A stretch of DNA of 41,681 nucleotides from Paracoccaceae bacterium (GTDB taxonomy: Bacteria; Pseudomonadota; Alphaproteobacteria; Rhodobacterales; Rhodobacteraceae): NCBI GenBank assembly GCA_012270125.1, contig JAAXIY010000062.1, positions 1 through 41,681 of the forward strand, written 5' to 3'. Shown piece after piece: positions 1 to 8,348 of this stretch (positions are counted from its first letter, which is position 1; the number at the start of each line of letters is the position of its first letter). The translations under genes were made by a program, and so were the position numbers. The notes under the pieces are model-generated. The model made no database searches. It saw only the letters and a list, made by a program, of their open reading frames with translations, and was not told the origin of the DNA.

Positions 1-408
1 AGCTGTACCGGAGGTATGCTTTCAACTGCAATAACTGACATTCCAGGATCTTCCACAGTATTCGAATGCGGTTTTGTTACTTATTCAAATCTGTCAAAAA
101 TGAGGGTCTTAGGTGTTAGGGAAGAAACTCTAAAGACTTTTGGCGCTGTTTCGGAAGAAGTAGCAGCAGAAATGGCGATTGGAGCCCTTTATAATTCAAA
201 GGCGAATTTAGCTATTTCAATAACTGGAGTCGCTGGGCCTGGTGGTACAACTACAAAACCAGAAGGAATGGTGTGTTTTTCAATTGCTTTCGATAAAAAA
301 ACAAAATTGAATAAAACAAAAAATTTTGGCCCCCTAGGCCGCAATATAGTAAGACAAAAGGCAACTTTATATGGTCTTACATTACTAGAAAACGCTTTGG
401 CTCAATAA
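1..408 (+). CDS. CinA C-terminal domain protein (nicotinamide-nucleotide amidase type), 5' end cut off
   Basis: The reading frame is open from the first base, so the gene enters from the left edge and only the last 135 residues are present. The first residues read SCTGG, the nucleophile motif of the CinA C-terminal / PncC family (usual context AESCTGG), whose members deamidate nicotinamide mononucleotide in pyridine-nucleotide salvage. Further family landmarks are GFVTYSN, the TGVAGPGG loop near residue 79 and the EGMVCFSIA strand. An internal ATG at 16 lies after the catalytic Ser and is not a credible start. The stop is TAA at 406-408, followed by 163 bases of AT-rich spacer before amtB. 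Family assignment is firm; whether the full gene also carries the N-terminal molybdopterin-like domain cannot be seen, though stand-alone C-terminal domains are usual in alphaproteobacteria. Confidence 0.85.
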   Translation, partial: SCTGGMLSTAITDIPGSSTVFECGFVTYSNLSKMRVLGVREETLKTFGAVSEEVAAEMAIGALYNSKANLAISITGVAGPGGTTTKPEGMVCFSIAFDKKTKLNKTKNFGPLGRNIVRQKATLYGLTLLENALAQ

Positions 409-571
409 TTCTAAAGTGTATTCTATTTAATCATTTCGAAATTTTTTCGCTTATTTTTTAATCAAAATAGAAAAAAAAAATATTAGGGCCAGTTATTTTG
501 TAAGTTTATATATGTATGGATTGTCGATTTAGGTTTTGTGCGTCTCCAGACTGAGAAAATAAGGAAATATT

Positions 572-1753
572 ATGGTTGGTGCTGATACCGCGTGGATTAT
601 CGTGGCTACTGCTCTTGTTTTGTTTATGACACTTCCAGGGCTTTCATTGTTTTATGGTGGATTAGTTCGCTCTAGAAATGTTTTAAGCGTTTTTATGCAT
701 TGTTACGCAATCGCTTGTCTCATGAGCGTGTTGTGGTTTGCCTTTGGTTATTCAATAGCCTTTGGAGAAGGTTCTTCAGGTTATTGGGGTGGGCTGGGAA
801 AAGCTTTCCTTTCAGGTATAAATTCTGACGCTTTAAGTGGTACATTACCTGAAATATTGTTTTTTGCTTTCCAGATGACGTTCGCAATTATTACCCCTGC
901 ACTTATTGTAGGAGCATATGTAGAACGCATTGGATTTACTTTTGTTTTGATTTTTTCCTCGCTCTGGATGCTGATGTGTTACGCACCTGTGGTGCATTGG
1001 ATCTGGGGAGGTGGACTTCTCTCCAGTGGAGGTATTTTAGGTGATGTTGGTGTCGTCGATTTTGCTGGTGGTATAGTAGTACACGAAACAGCCGGCATTG
1101 CTGCTATTATAATTGCTTTTTGTCTGGGACCTCGACGAAACAAAACCACTCCACCTCACAACCCAGGTTTCGTAATGATAGGCGCAGCCATGCTCTGGGT
1201 AGGATGGTTTGGCTTTAATGGTGGCTCACAGCTTGCAGCCGATGGTGGCGCAGCAATGGCGATGAGTGTTACCCACATTTCGGCCGCTGCTGCCTCACTC
1301 ACGTGGGCCGCTTGGGAAAGATTTAAATTTGGAAAAGCATCTTTGGTCGGAATGGTCACAGGAACAATAGCGGGATTAGCGTCAATTACACCTGCTGCAG
1401 GATCCGTAGATCCACTTCAGGCCCTCTTAATTGGAGCAATAGCTGGTATTCTTTGTCAAGAAGCCGTGAATTTAGTGAGAAATATATTCAAAATTGATGA
1501 TACTTTAGATGTGTTTGCTGTTCACGGTATTGGTGGAATATTTGGCACTTTGATGATTGCTATATTCGGTTATACGTCTTTTGTTACTCAACTTTTAGGT
1601 CTCATTATTGTGGGAGTTTTTACGATTGTCGTTACTTACGCTCTTATCAAAATCGTTTCTATAATCACTCCACTACGCGTGGATGAAGAAACTGAGACAA
1701 ATGGCCTTGATTTAAGCGTGCATGGTGAAAGAGCCTACGACGTGAACTCTTAA
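572..1753 (+). CDS. amtB: Ammonium transporter AmtB/Amt family
   Basis: A 393-residue polytopic inner-membrane protein that moves ammonium (NH3/NH4+) into the cell. The start is the ATG at 572, with AAGGAA a few bases upstream. It begins almost directly with the first membrane helix (ALVLFMTLPGLSLFYGG), so the cleaved leader of E. coli AmtB is absent. The diagnostic pore residues are all there: Phe gate in FQMTF (100 and 104), the twin histidines H171 (in GGIVVHETAG) and H318 (in DVFAVHGIGG), and the GWFGFN motif at 211-216. The C-terminal tail (LRVDEETETNGLDLSVHGERAYD) is the standard cytoplasmic tail that PII proteins contact. No glnK lies next to it. A hairpin at 1760-1786 follows the stop. 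No convincing sigma-54 promoter was found upstream. Confidence 0.95.
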   Translation: MVGADTAWIIVATALVLFMTLPGLSLFYGGLVRSRNVLSVFMHCYAIACLMSVLWFAFGYSIAFGEGSSGYWGGLGKAFLSGINSDALSGTLPEILFFAFQMTFAIITPALIVGAYVERIGFTFVLIFSSLWMLMCYAPVVHWIWGGGLLSSGGILGDVGVVDFAGGIVVHETAGIAAIIIAFCLGPRRNKTTPPHNPGFVMIGAAMLWVGWFGFNGGSQLAADGGAAMAMSVTHISAAAASLTWAAWERFKFGKASLVGMVTGTIAGLASITPAAGSVDPLQALLIGAIAGILCQEAVNLVRNIFKIDDTLDVFAVHGIGGIFGTLMIAIFGYTSFVTQLLGLIIVGVFTIVVTYALIKIVSIITPLRVDEETETNGLDLSVHGERAYDVNS

Positions 1754-1759
1754 CTTTTC

Positions 1760-1786
1760 TGGTGTCGGAACTTATTTCCGGCACCA
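1760..1786. terminator. Hairpin between convergent amtB and the RatA-like gene, possible terminator
   Basis: An 11-base stem (TGGTGTCGGAA / TTCCGGCACCA, one G-U wobble in RNA) encloses a 5-base loop, CTTAT. It sits in the 45-base gap between the convergent ends of amtB and the RatA-like gene, where a shared bidirectional terminator would be expected. Neither strand has a proper U-run straight after the stem, so it is not a textbook Rho-independent terminator; it may protect 3' ends instead. Confidence 0.5.
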
Positions 1787-1798
1787 AAAACCTAAACA

Positions 1799-2242
1799 TC
1801 ACGTGTAGAGTTCTGACGCCCGTCGTTCAAACGCTCTTACTATTCTTTGCATGGCATCATTGAACACTAATCCAATAATGCTTTGCAACACTGCATTTTT
1901 AAATTCAAAATCAACTTTGAATTTCACTTCGCAGCCTTCTTCACAATCTTTAAAACTCCAAACTGAATGCATATAACGAAATGGTCCATCTATATAATCT
2001 GTTTCAATGACGTATTTAGCAGGATCAAGTAAGACACGACTTCCAAACTTTTCTCGAAACACTTTAAAACTTATAATCAAATCTGCTTCGATTTGTTTTA
2101 CTTCACCTTTTTGAATTTCTTTTCTTATCCGCGCCGCAGCGCACCAAGGTAAAAATTCAGGATAAGATGATATATCAGCAACTAGATCAAACATCTCTTT
2201 AGCCCCATAGGGCAGAAATTTTGTTTCGGAGTGAGATGTCAT
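1799..2242 (-). CDS. RatA/COQ10 family START-domain (SRPBCC) protein
   Basis: A 147-residue single-domain START-like protein of the COQ10/RatA family (Polyketide_cyc2), which in mitochondria and alphaproteobacteria binds ubiquinone or helps its use in respiration; the E. coli name RatA reflects a reported ribosome-association effect. Family signals are the N-terminal YGAKEMFDLVADISSYPEFL region with LPWC, the central FREKFGSRVLLDP, the SVWSFKD strand and the C-terminal helix FNDAMQRIVRAFERRA. The ATG at 2242 is chosen because AAAGG precedes it; a longer reading from a TTG at 2257 would put that Shine-Dalgarno inside the gene. It is divergent from hpt with a 67-base gap and convergent with amtB. 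The exact ligand cannot be told from sequence. Confidence 0.85.
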   Translation of the reverse strand: MTSHSETKFLPYGAKEMFDLVADISSYPEFLPWCAAARIRKEIQKGEVKQIEADLIISFKVFREKFGSRVLLDPAKYVIETDYIDGPFRYMHSVWSFKDCEEGCEVKFKVDFEFKNAVLQSIIGLVFNDAMQRIVRAFERRASELYT

Positions 2243-2309
2243 TTCAAGCCTTTGCAATTAATTTAATTTGTAACTACAAACAAACGTGTTTTAATTTCAA
2301 GAGGAACAA

Positions 2310-2852
2310 ATGTCTCAATCAAATTATGTTGTAGATACCCTAATTTCTGCAAAATCAATCGCAGCAAGAATAGAAGACTTGGCCAAAGAAATTGAATTAG
2401 AGTTCAAAGGAACAGACAAACTTATTGTTGTGGGGCTTCTTAGAGGGTCATTTGTTTTTATTGCAGACCTAGTGCGTGAACTTAACTTACCTGTCGAAGT
2501 AGATTTTCTCGAAGCATCATCTTACGGTGATGAAATGGTATCTTCCAAAGAAGTAAGAATTTTAAAAGATCTAAGAGGCGCTATAGAGGGAAAAGATGTT
2601 TTACTTGTAGAAGATATTGTTGATACAGGCTTTACGCTACATCATGTAACCAACTTACTTTGGTCAAGAAGTCCAGCAAAGCTAAAAACAATTGCTTTAC
2701 TTGATAAACCTAGTCGACGAGAAACTGAAATAAAAGCTGATTGGACTGGTTTTGAAATACCAGATGAATTTGTTGTTGGATACGGCATTGACTATGCCCA
2801 AAGAAATAGAAACCTTTCTTTTATTGGTAAAGTTAGGTTCGTTGAACAATAA
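2310..2852 (+). CDS. hpt: Hypoxanthine phosphoribosyltransferase
   Basis: Converts hypoxanthine (and guanine to varying degree) plus PRPP to IMP/GMP in purine salvage; cytosolic. The 180-residue length is normal. The PRPP-binding signature [11 protein letters not shown] lies at about residues 105-115, with the flexible-loop ASSYGDEM at 70-77, the N-terminal [11 protein letters not shown] PPi loop at 40-50 and the late [14 protein letters not shown] motif. The ATG at 2310 has a clear GAGGA upstream. Monocistronic as far as seen: divergent from the RatA-like gene and convergent with the carnitine operon, with only 25 bases to the latter's stop. Functionally it complements guaA further along the window. 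Confidence 0.93.
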   Translation: MSQSNYVVDTLISAKSIAARIEDLAKEIELEFKGTDKLIVVGLLRGSFVFIADLVRELNLPVEVDFLEASSYGDEMVSSKEVRILKDLRGAIEGKDVLLVEDIVDTGFTLHHVTNLLWSRSPAKLKTIALLDKPSRRETEIKADWTGFEIPDEFVVGYGIDYAQRNRNLSFIGKVRFVEQ

Positions 2853-2877
2853 TTATTCAATGATTTGATAACATTTA

Positions 2878-3666
2878 CTAACGTCCCTTCCATTGAGGTT
2901 CGCGTTTTTCAGAAAATGCCCTCGCACCCTCAATTTGATCCTCAGATCTATAAAGTTTTTCCACACTTTCGAATTGACTATTAGTAATTTTGTTTAGTGC
3001 ATCCTGGAACTTCATATTTTCTGCCTCACGAACTACTTCTTTTATTGCAGCGTAAACTAAAGGAGGCCCTGAAGCCAAAAGTTCCCCTAATTTATAGGCC
3101 TCATCCATTAATTTTTGTGCAGGATAAATGTAATTGATTAAACCCCATCTAGCCGCCTCTTCCGCATCCAACCACCGGCCAGTAAGCAACATGTCCATGG
3201 CAATATGATATGGAATGCGCTTTGGTAGTTTAATTGACGCTGCATCTGCGACGGTACCAGATCGAATTTCAGGTAGAGCAAAAGTAGCATGTTCAGCGGC
3301 TAAGATAATATCAGCGCTCAAAGCCCACTCCAGACCACCTCCACAGCAAATACCATTGACTGCGGCAATAACAGGTTTATTCAGACCTCTGAGCTCTTGA
3401 AGCCCACCAAAACCACCAACACCATAATCTCCATCTACCGCATCTCCATCCGCAGCAGCTTTTAAGTCCCAGCCTGGACAAAAAAACTTTCCACCTGCTC
3501 CAGTTATAATTGCCACACGAAGGTTTGGGTTATCTCTAAAATTTGTAAAAATTTCACCCAAAATTCGGCTTGTTTTTAAATCGATAGCATTCGCTTTAGG
3601 TCGATCTAATTTAACCTCTAATATGTGGTTTCGTTCGCTTGTTTTTATTGGACTATCAGATTGCAT
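2878..3666 (-). CDS. caiD: Carnitinyl-CoA dehydratase / crotonobetainyl-CoA hydratase (CaiD-type crotonase)
   Basis: A 262-residue crotonase that matches E. coli CaiD closely over its whole length as I recall that protein: LDRPKANAID, NFRDNPNLRVAIITGAG, GWDLKAAADG, KPVIAAVNG and a C-terminal FSEKREPQWKGR. Both catalytic acids of the hydratase family are present: E113 in CCGGGLEWALSAD and E133 in FALPEIRSG. CaiD interconverts crotonobetainyl-CoA and carnitinyl-CoA. The start ATG shares one base with the stop of the upstream synthetase gene (TGATG), so translation is probably coupled, and AGGTGA lies just upstream. As last gene of the five-gene minus-strand operon it fits oxidation of gamma-butyrobetaine toward carnitine. 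A broader enoyl-CoA hydratase role is possible but less likely given the CaiD-like stretches. Confidence 0.85.
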   Translation of the reverse strand: MQSDSPIKTSERNHILEVKLDRPKANAIDLKTSRILGEIFTNFRDNPNLRVAIITGAGGKFFCPGWDLKAAADGDAVDGDYGVGGFGGLQELRGLNKPVIAAVNGICCGGGLEWALSADIILAAEHATFALPEIRSGTVADAASIKLPKRIPYHIAMDMLLTGRWLDAEEAARWGLINYIYPAQKLMDEAYKLGELLASGPPLVYAAIKEVVREAENMKFQDALNKITNSQFESVEKLYRSEDQIEGARAFSEKREPQWKGR

Positions 3667-5702
3667 CAGGTCACCTTTCTTATTAAAGCATCGGCCACTA
3701 TAACTTCTGAAGTTGTAACAATAAGTGGATTAATTTCTATTTCAAACAGTTTATCTCTGTTATCTAAAACAAAATCTTGGATCTTCATTATTGCATCGAT
3801 TATTTGATTTATATCTACGCCGAGGGCCCCTCTATAACCTTTGGCGATCTTGGATATCTTAAGTTGGTTAAAACAATCTAGCACTTCACTCTTACTACTG
3901 GGGAGTAAAATAGATGAGGTATCGGAAAGGATTTCAGTTAAAACCCCTCCTGCGCCTACTGTTAAAAGCATTCCATGAGCAGGATCATGTACAATTCCAA
4001 CTAGTAATTCAACAACTGCATCCCCAATCATTTTTTCAACAATGACGTGTTTTTTTGATATTTTTCTTAATGCTTCTTTAACAGATTTTTGATTTTCTAA
4101 ATTTAAAAAAACTTCTCCAAGTTCACTCTTATGTGCTGATCCAAGCGCTTTTATAACAACTGGATAACCAATTTGATCAGAAACCAGATGCGCATCACTC
4201 AACAAACATTTTTCTGTTTCTGGCAGCTTCAAACCATATTTTTCCAAACTTTTCTTTGCATCATACTCGTCGACTAGAATGCTTTTTCCCGTTGGATTAG
4301 ATAAAAATATTGGCTTTGGAGGTACCAGCGTTTGATTGGATGATGAAGCTGAAATAGCAGCTAGAGCTGTATCTAATCCATGCAAGGTGATTATATTGCT
4401 TTCTAAAAGTTCAAAAGATACATGCTCTGGGATATTTTCGGATAAAGTTGAGACTAAAGCTAAAGGTTTATTCTCAGATTTTTTAGCCATCTTTGCGGCT
4501 GTAATAACGCAATTCCAAGCTGAAGGATCACAATTATCATCTCTAGGAAAATCTACTATTATGATAGTTATTCCATTATGCTGACGCATCATTGCAATGA
4601 ATGTCGAAGCCATTGCATTAATATCACCCCAAATATAGGTATGATAATCCAGCGGATTGGACAAAGCGACCATTTCACCCAACACTGATCGCAGCTCAGA
4701 TATGTTTTCTTTTTCGAGTTTAGGAAATTGAATTCCATATGCTTGTGCCAGATCTGAAACTAGAGAAGCCTCGCCTCCAGAACAGGAAAGAGATCGAACA
4801 TTTTTGGAAGACAATGGACCGTATGAATGAAATATTTTTAAGGTATCTATTAGAACTTCCAATCTATCTACTTCAGCAATACCCAAACGTTTAAAGAGAC
4901 TTTTAGCGCTCTGTGCATCACCGGCTAGAGAAGCGGTATGAGATTGGGCCGCTCTACGGGCCTCCGCGCTTTTTCCAACTTTAAGTGCAACAATAGGCTT
5001 ACCCAATTTTCGTGCTTTTGTTGTCAGTTCTTCGAAAGCTTTTAAGTCCCCAATCCCCTCTATGTGCAATCCCAAAGCGGTAACACGGGGGTCTGACAGG
5101 AGATACATTCCAATCTCGGAAAACCCAAGACTGGCCTGATTTCCCACACTCATTATATATGAAATAGGAAGTCCACGAGTTTGCATGGTAATGTTTATTG
5201 CTATGTTTGAGCTTTGCGTTAGTATGGCGACGCCTTTGTCAACGGTCGTTCCACCATGTTGATCAGGCCATAACGCCGCATGATCTAAATAATTGATAAA
5301 CCCATAACAATTTGGACCTAATATTGGCATATCAGCGGCAGCCTCAATGAGGGACTTTTGCAGTTCTCCAGAACCTTGCTTATCGCCTTCTGCCTCTAGA
5401 AACCCTGATGCGAAACAGACGGCACCGCCAGCATTTAAACTATTTAGCTGCTTGACCACTTCGATTGTTATATTACGGTTAACGCCAATAAAGGTGGCGT
5501 CAATTATAGCTGGGATATCTTCTAAATCCTTAAAAGATTTTATACCTAATATTTCTTCTTTAAACGGATGAACTGGAAATATTGTCCCTTTATAACCTAT
5601 TTTAATTAACTGCTCTATAACAGAGCGGCACCATACGCCACCTCCCACAACAGCAACACTTTTAGGAGAGAATAAGCGACTTAATCGTGATTTTGTACTC
5701 AT
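3666..5702 (-). CDS. Acyl-CoA synthetase, ADP(NDP)-forming, single-chain
   Basis: A 678-residue fused ADP-forming acyl-CoA synthetase: CoA-binding Rossmann domain (about 1-130, beginning LFSPKSVAVVGGG), succinyl-CoA-ligase-like domain (about 150-300) and C-terminal ATP-grasp domain (from about 470). The phosphohistidine is expected at H255 in AAQSHTASLAG. The family makes acyl-CoA from a carboxylate, CoA and ATP reversibly with ADP release. In this operon the likely substrates are gamma-butyrobetaine, crotonobetaine or carnitine, replacing the AMP-forming CaiC of enterobacteria; that is inferred from neighbours only. The ATG at 5702 has no strong Shine-Dalgarno, and the gene lies 24 bases after the acyl-CoA dehydrogenase. 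Its stop overlaps the caiD start by one base. Confidence 0.87.
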   Translation of the reverse strand: MSTKSRLSRLFSPKSVAVVGGGVWCRSVIEQLIKIGYKGTIFPVHPFKEEILGIKSFKDLEDIPAIIDATFIGVNRNITIEVVKQLNSLNAGGAVCFASGFLEAEGDKQGSGELQKSLIEAAADMPILGPNCYGFINYLDHAALWPDQHGGTTVDKGVAILTQSSNIAINITMQTRGLPISYIMSVGNQASLGFSEIGMYLLSDPRVTALGLHIEGIGDLKAFEELTTKARKLGKPIVALKVGKSAEARRAAQSHTASLAGDAQSAKSLFKRLGIAEVDRLEVLIDTLKIFHSYGPLSSKNVRSLSCSGGEASLVSDLAQAYGIQFPKLEKENISELRSVLGEMVALSNPLDYHTYIWGDINAMASTFIAMMRQHNGITIIIVDFPRDDNCDPSAWNCVITAAKMAKKSENKPLALVSTLSENIPEHVSFELLESNIITLHGLDTALAAISASSSNQTLVPPKPIFLSNPTGKSILVDEYDAKKSLEKYGLKLPETEKCLLSDAHLVSDQIGYPVVIKALGSAHKSELGEVFLNLENQKSVKEALRKISKKHVIVEKMIGDAVVELLVGIVHDPAHGMLLTVGAGGVLTEILSDTSSILLPSSKSEVLDCFNQLKISKIAKGYRGALGVDINQIIDAIMKIQDFVLDNRDKLFEIEINPLIVTTSEVIVADALIRKVT

Positions 5703-5726
5703 TTTGATTACTAAATAAAAGTTACA

Positions 5727-6887
5727 TTAAGAGCCGAGCGGGCGGAGCAAATCTCGACTAATTATATGTCTTTGAATTTCCGAAGTACCATCCCAGATAC
5801 GTTCGACACGAGCGTCCCTCCAAAACCTTTCTATCGGATAATCATCCATTAACCCCATGCCACCGTGAATTTGCAATGTAGTATCTGTCACACGAGCCAA
5901 CATTTCGGTCGCATACAATTTGGCGCTGGCAATTTCTCTATTTGAGGACAAATTTTGATCTAAACGCCACGCACCATTGAGCGTTAAAAAATCTGCGGCA
6001 TCAATTTCAGTGATCATGTCTGCTAATTGGAAACTCACACCCTGAAATTTTCCAATTTGCTGACCAAATTGTTTACGCTCGGCACTATAACTCAAAGCAT
6101 AGTCAAAACAGCGCCTTGCCCGTCCTACTGACATTGCAGCCACAGTAAGCCGAGTGGCGTAAAGCCAAGTGTTCATTACTGCGAAACCACCATCTATTTC
6201 TCCAAGAATTTGTTCTTTAGGCAGACGACAATCATCAAATTCTAAAATCATATTTTTATAGCCTTTGTGACTTACCGAATTATAACCATCTCTTATTGTG
6301 AAGCCTTGCGTTCCTCTATCCACCAAAAATGCTGTTATCTTTTTTTTGGGTCCTTTTTCTGTTTTCTCCTCACCCGTAGCTATAAAAACAATAACAAAAT
6401 CAGCATGTTCTGCTCCTGATATAAAGTGTTTAGTGCCATTTACAATCCAATCTGTTCCGTCTCTCTTGGCAAAACATTTCATACCTCTAACATCAGAACC
6501 TGCGTCTGGTTCCGTCATAGCCAAGGCATCCATTTTTTCTCCACGAACAGCAGGTAATAAATAGTTTTCAATCTGTTCACCCTTACAGGCCATCAGTATA
6601 TTTTGCGGCCGACCAAAAAAATGGGTCAAGGCCATTGATCCACGTCCTAACTCTCGCTCCACAAGAGCAAAATCTAAATGATTTAATCCTGCGCCACCCA
6701 CCTCCTCTGGAAAATTACAAGCATAAAAGCCCAAATTAATACATTTTTGCTTTATCTCATTTGCAATTTCAGTTGGTACAAAACCTTTACTTTCAACTAA
6801 ATTTTCGTGAGGATAGACTTCGTTTTCAACAAAACTTCTAACAGTTTCAACGATCATTTCCTGTTCTTCCGTTAATCCAAAAAACAT
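5727..6887 (-). CDS. Acyl-CoA dehydrogenase (probable gamma-butyrobetainyl-CoA dehydrogenase)
   Basis: A 386-residue FAD-dependent acyl-CoA dehydrogenase in the usual order: N-terminal helical domain, beta domain with AMTEPDAGSD (about 123-132), and C-terminal helical domain with RKQFGQQIGKFQGV and LQIHGGMGLMDDYPIERFWRDAR. I chose the ATG at 6887, preceded by GGTGA; a longer frame from 6938 would overlap the upstream gene and add 17 atypical residues. The residue at the usual YEGT catalytic-base position is aspartate (D366 in WDGTSEIQR), and the alternative isovaleryl-type Glu position reads ATRL, without a Glu. In context it would oxidise gamma-butyrobetainyl-CoA to crotonobetainyl-CoA, passing electrons to ETF. 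Substrate is inferred from the operon; other short-chain acyl-CoAs are possible. Confidence 0.85.
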   Translation of the reverse strand: MFFGLTEEQEMIVETVRSFVENEVYPHENLVESKGFVPTEIANEIKQKCINLGFYACNFPEEVGGAGLNHLDFALVERELGRGSMALTHFFGRPQNILMACKGEQIENYLLPAVRGEKMDALAMTEPDAGSDVRGMKCFAKRDGTDWIVNGTKHFISGAEHADFVIVFIATGEEKTEKGPKKKITAFLVDRGTQGFTIRDGYNSVSHKGYKNMILEFDDCRLPKEQILGEIDGGFAVMNTWLYATRLTVAAMSVGRARRCFDYALSYSAERKQFGQQIGKFQGVSFQLADMITEIDAADFLTLNGAWRLDQNLSSNREIASAKLYATEMLARVTDTTLQIHGGMGLMDDYPIERFWRDARVERIWDGTSEIQRHIISRDLLRPLGS

Positions 6888-6900
6888 ATTTTCACCAATC

Positions 6901-8301
6901 TCAAATTTTTTCAGATAAATTTTGCAAGTTTTCAGCAACAGGCGATACCGGTAGAGAAGACTTTCGTTTTTTCATATCAATATGAAGCAAGAATTGCTCA
7001 CAAGTTGATAGGACACAACCATCTTCCGCACGCTGCATAGAATGAAAAAGCTTGAGTTTTTTTCCATCAATAAGTTTTACCGTCGTGTCTACTATGATAT
7101 CCTGGCCTGCATGCGTTTCATTTAAAAACTTAACTGACGTTTCAACAGTAAAATAACTGTATCCAGATGAAACATAAGCCTTATCCGCCCCAACGGCCCA
7201 AAGAAACCCATCTGCAGCATCACTATATACCTGCCCATAACGTCCTTCATTCATATGCCCATTATAATCAGTCCAATCAACAGGAACTTTTCGAGAAACT
7301 GTCCGCATTTTAGGAGCGATTTCAGCCAAGTTAATTATTTTCTCTTCATGACTATTTACTATTTTTCCAGCAGCTTGATCTTGTTGTTTCAAAGCACGAA
7401 GTATGACGACTAGATTATTATCTCGAATTCGCTCAAGTTCCCTAATTGAATATTTCCCAGACTGGCTATCAGATTGATCTGCAATATCCTGTATAAGTTC
7501 TTTTGTGAGTTCAGGAACATCCATAAGTTTTGTCCAAGGCCATTTCAAACAGGGACCAAACTGCTCTATAAAGTGGGCCATGCCCCCTTCTCCACCAGCA
7601 ACTCGATACGTTTCGAATAGCCCCATTTGAGCCCATCTAAGGCCAAATCCATACCTGATTGCATTATCTATTTCTTCCGTTGTAGCAACTCCATCCCGTA
7701 TTAACCAAAGCGCCTCCCTCCAAACAGCTTCAAGAAACCGGTCAGCAACGTGAGCGTCTATTTCTTTACGAATATGTAGAGGAAAAAAACCCACCTCATG
7801 AAGCAACACTTTTGCCGATTTACAATGCTCATCACTCGTTAAACTCCCAGGAACAACTTCAACCAAGGGAAGCAAATAGACAGGGTTAAAAGGATGACAA
7901 ACCATTATCTGCTCAGGAAAAGACGAATTTTCTTGCAATTGAGATGGCATAAATCCAGAAGTTGAGGAGCCTATAACTGCTATATTTTGGCAGTATGTTT
8001 GTATTTCTGATAATACTGCATGTTTGATATCTAAACGCTCTGGTACACTTTCTTGTATCCATAATGCGTCTTCAACTGCTTCTTGGATTGTAGAACAAAA
8101 ATATAAACTTCCTTCTTCCGGAAGCTTAAAATCATACAACATGGGCAATGCCCTTTTTGCATTTAAAAGTACTTCCTCAACTTTTCTTCTCGCTTCCGGA
8201 TCTGGATCGAAGACTTTCACATCCCAGCCATTTAGCAAAAACCGAGCAAGCCAACCGGCTCCAATAACACCGCCACCAACAATTGCAGCTACTTTTTTCA
8301 T
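6901..8301 (-). CDS. lcdH: L-carnitine dehydrogenase fused to a betainyl-CoA-type thioesterase
   Basis: A 466-residue two-domain enzyme. Residues 1-320 are a 3-hydroxyacyl-CoA-dehydrogenase-like NAD+ enzyme: GGGVIGAG at 9-16, SSTSGFMPS at 112-120, CHPFNPVYLLPLVEVVPG with H136 and E148. This is the L-carnitine dehydrogenase family, giving 3-dehydrocarnitine. Residues from about 333 to 455 are a 4HBT hot-dog thioesterase with DWTDYNGHMNEGRY (D345, H349). In rhizobia such fusions are known; the thioesterase half hydrolyses betainyl-CoA made by the neighbouring BKACE enzyme, giving glycine betaine. The ATG at 8301 has AGGATGA upstream. It follows the BKACE gene by 47 bases and precedes the acyl-CoA dehydrogenase by 13. 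The fusion is what ties this operon to carnitine rather than generic beta-oxidation. Confidence 0.9.
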   Translation of the reverse strand: MKKVAAIVGGGVIGAGWLARFLLNGWDVKVFDPDPEARRKVEEVLLNAKRALPMLYDFKLPEEGSLYFCSTIQEAVEDALWIQESVPERLDIKHAVLSEIQTYCQNIAVIGSSTSGFMPSQLQENSSFPEQIMVCHPFNPVYLLPLVEVVPGSLTSDEHCKSAKVLLHEVGFFPLHIRKEIDAHVADRFLEAVWREALWLIRDGVATTEEIDNAIRYGFGLRWAQMGLFETYRVAGGEGGMAHFIEQFGPCLKWPWTKLMDVPELTKELIQDIADQSDSQSGKYSIRELERIRDNNLVVILRALKQQDQAAGKIVNSHEEKIINLAEIAPKMRTVSRKVPVDWTDYNGHMNEGRYGQVYSDAADGFLWAVGADKAYVSSGYSYFTVETSVKFLNETHAGQDIIVDTTVKLIDGKKLKLFHSMQRAEDGCVLSTCEQFLLHIDMKKRKSSLPVSPVAENLQNLSEKI

Positions 8302-8348
8302 AAATCATCCTTTGCATAACTTAGCATATTAAAAATTCGCCTTCTAAG

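Noticed and set aside
485-503. Possible sigma-54 promoter upstream of amtB (GGGCCAG...TTTTGT)
   Set aside because: The spacing between the GG and GC elements is off by one and the -12 GC is absent; too weak to call despite the usual nitrogen control of amt genes.
6888-6938. Longer acyl-CoA dehydrogenase start overlapping lcdH
   Set aside because: The extra 17 residues are atypical and the ATG at 6887 has its own Shine-Dalgarno.
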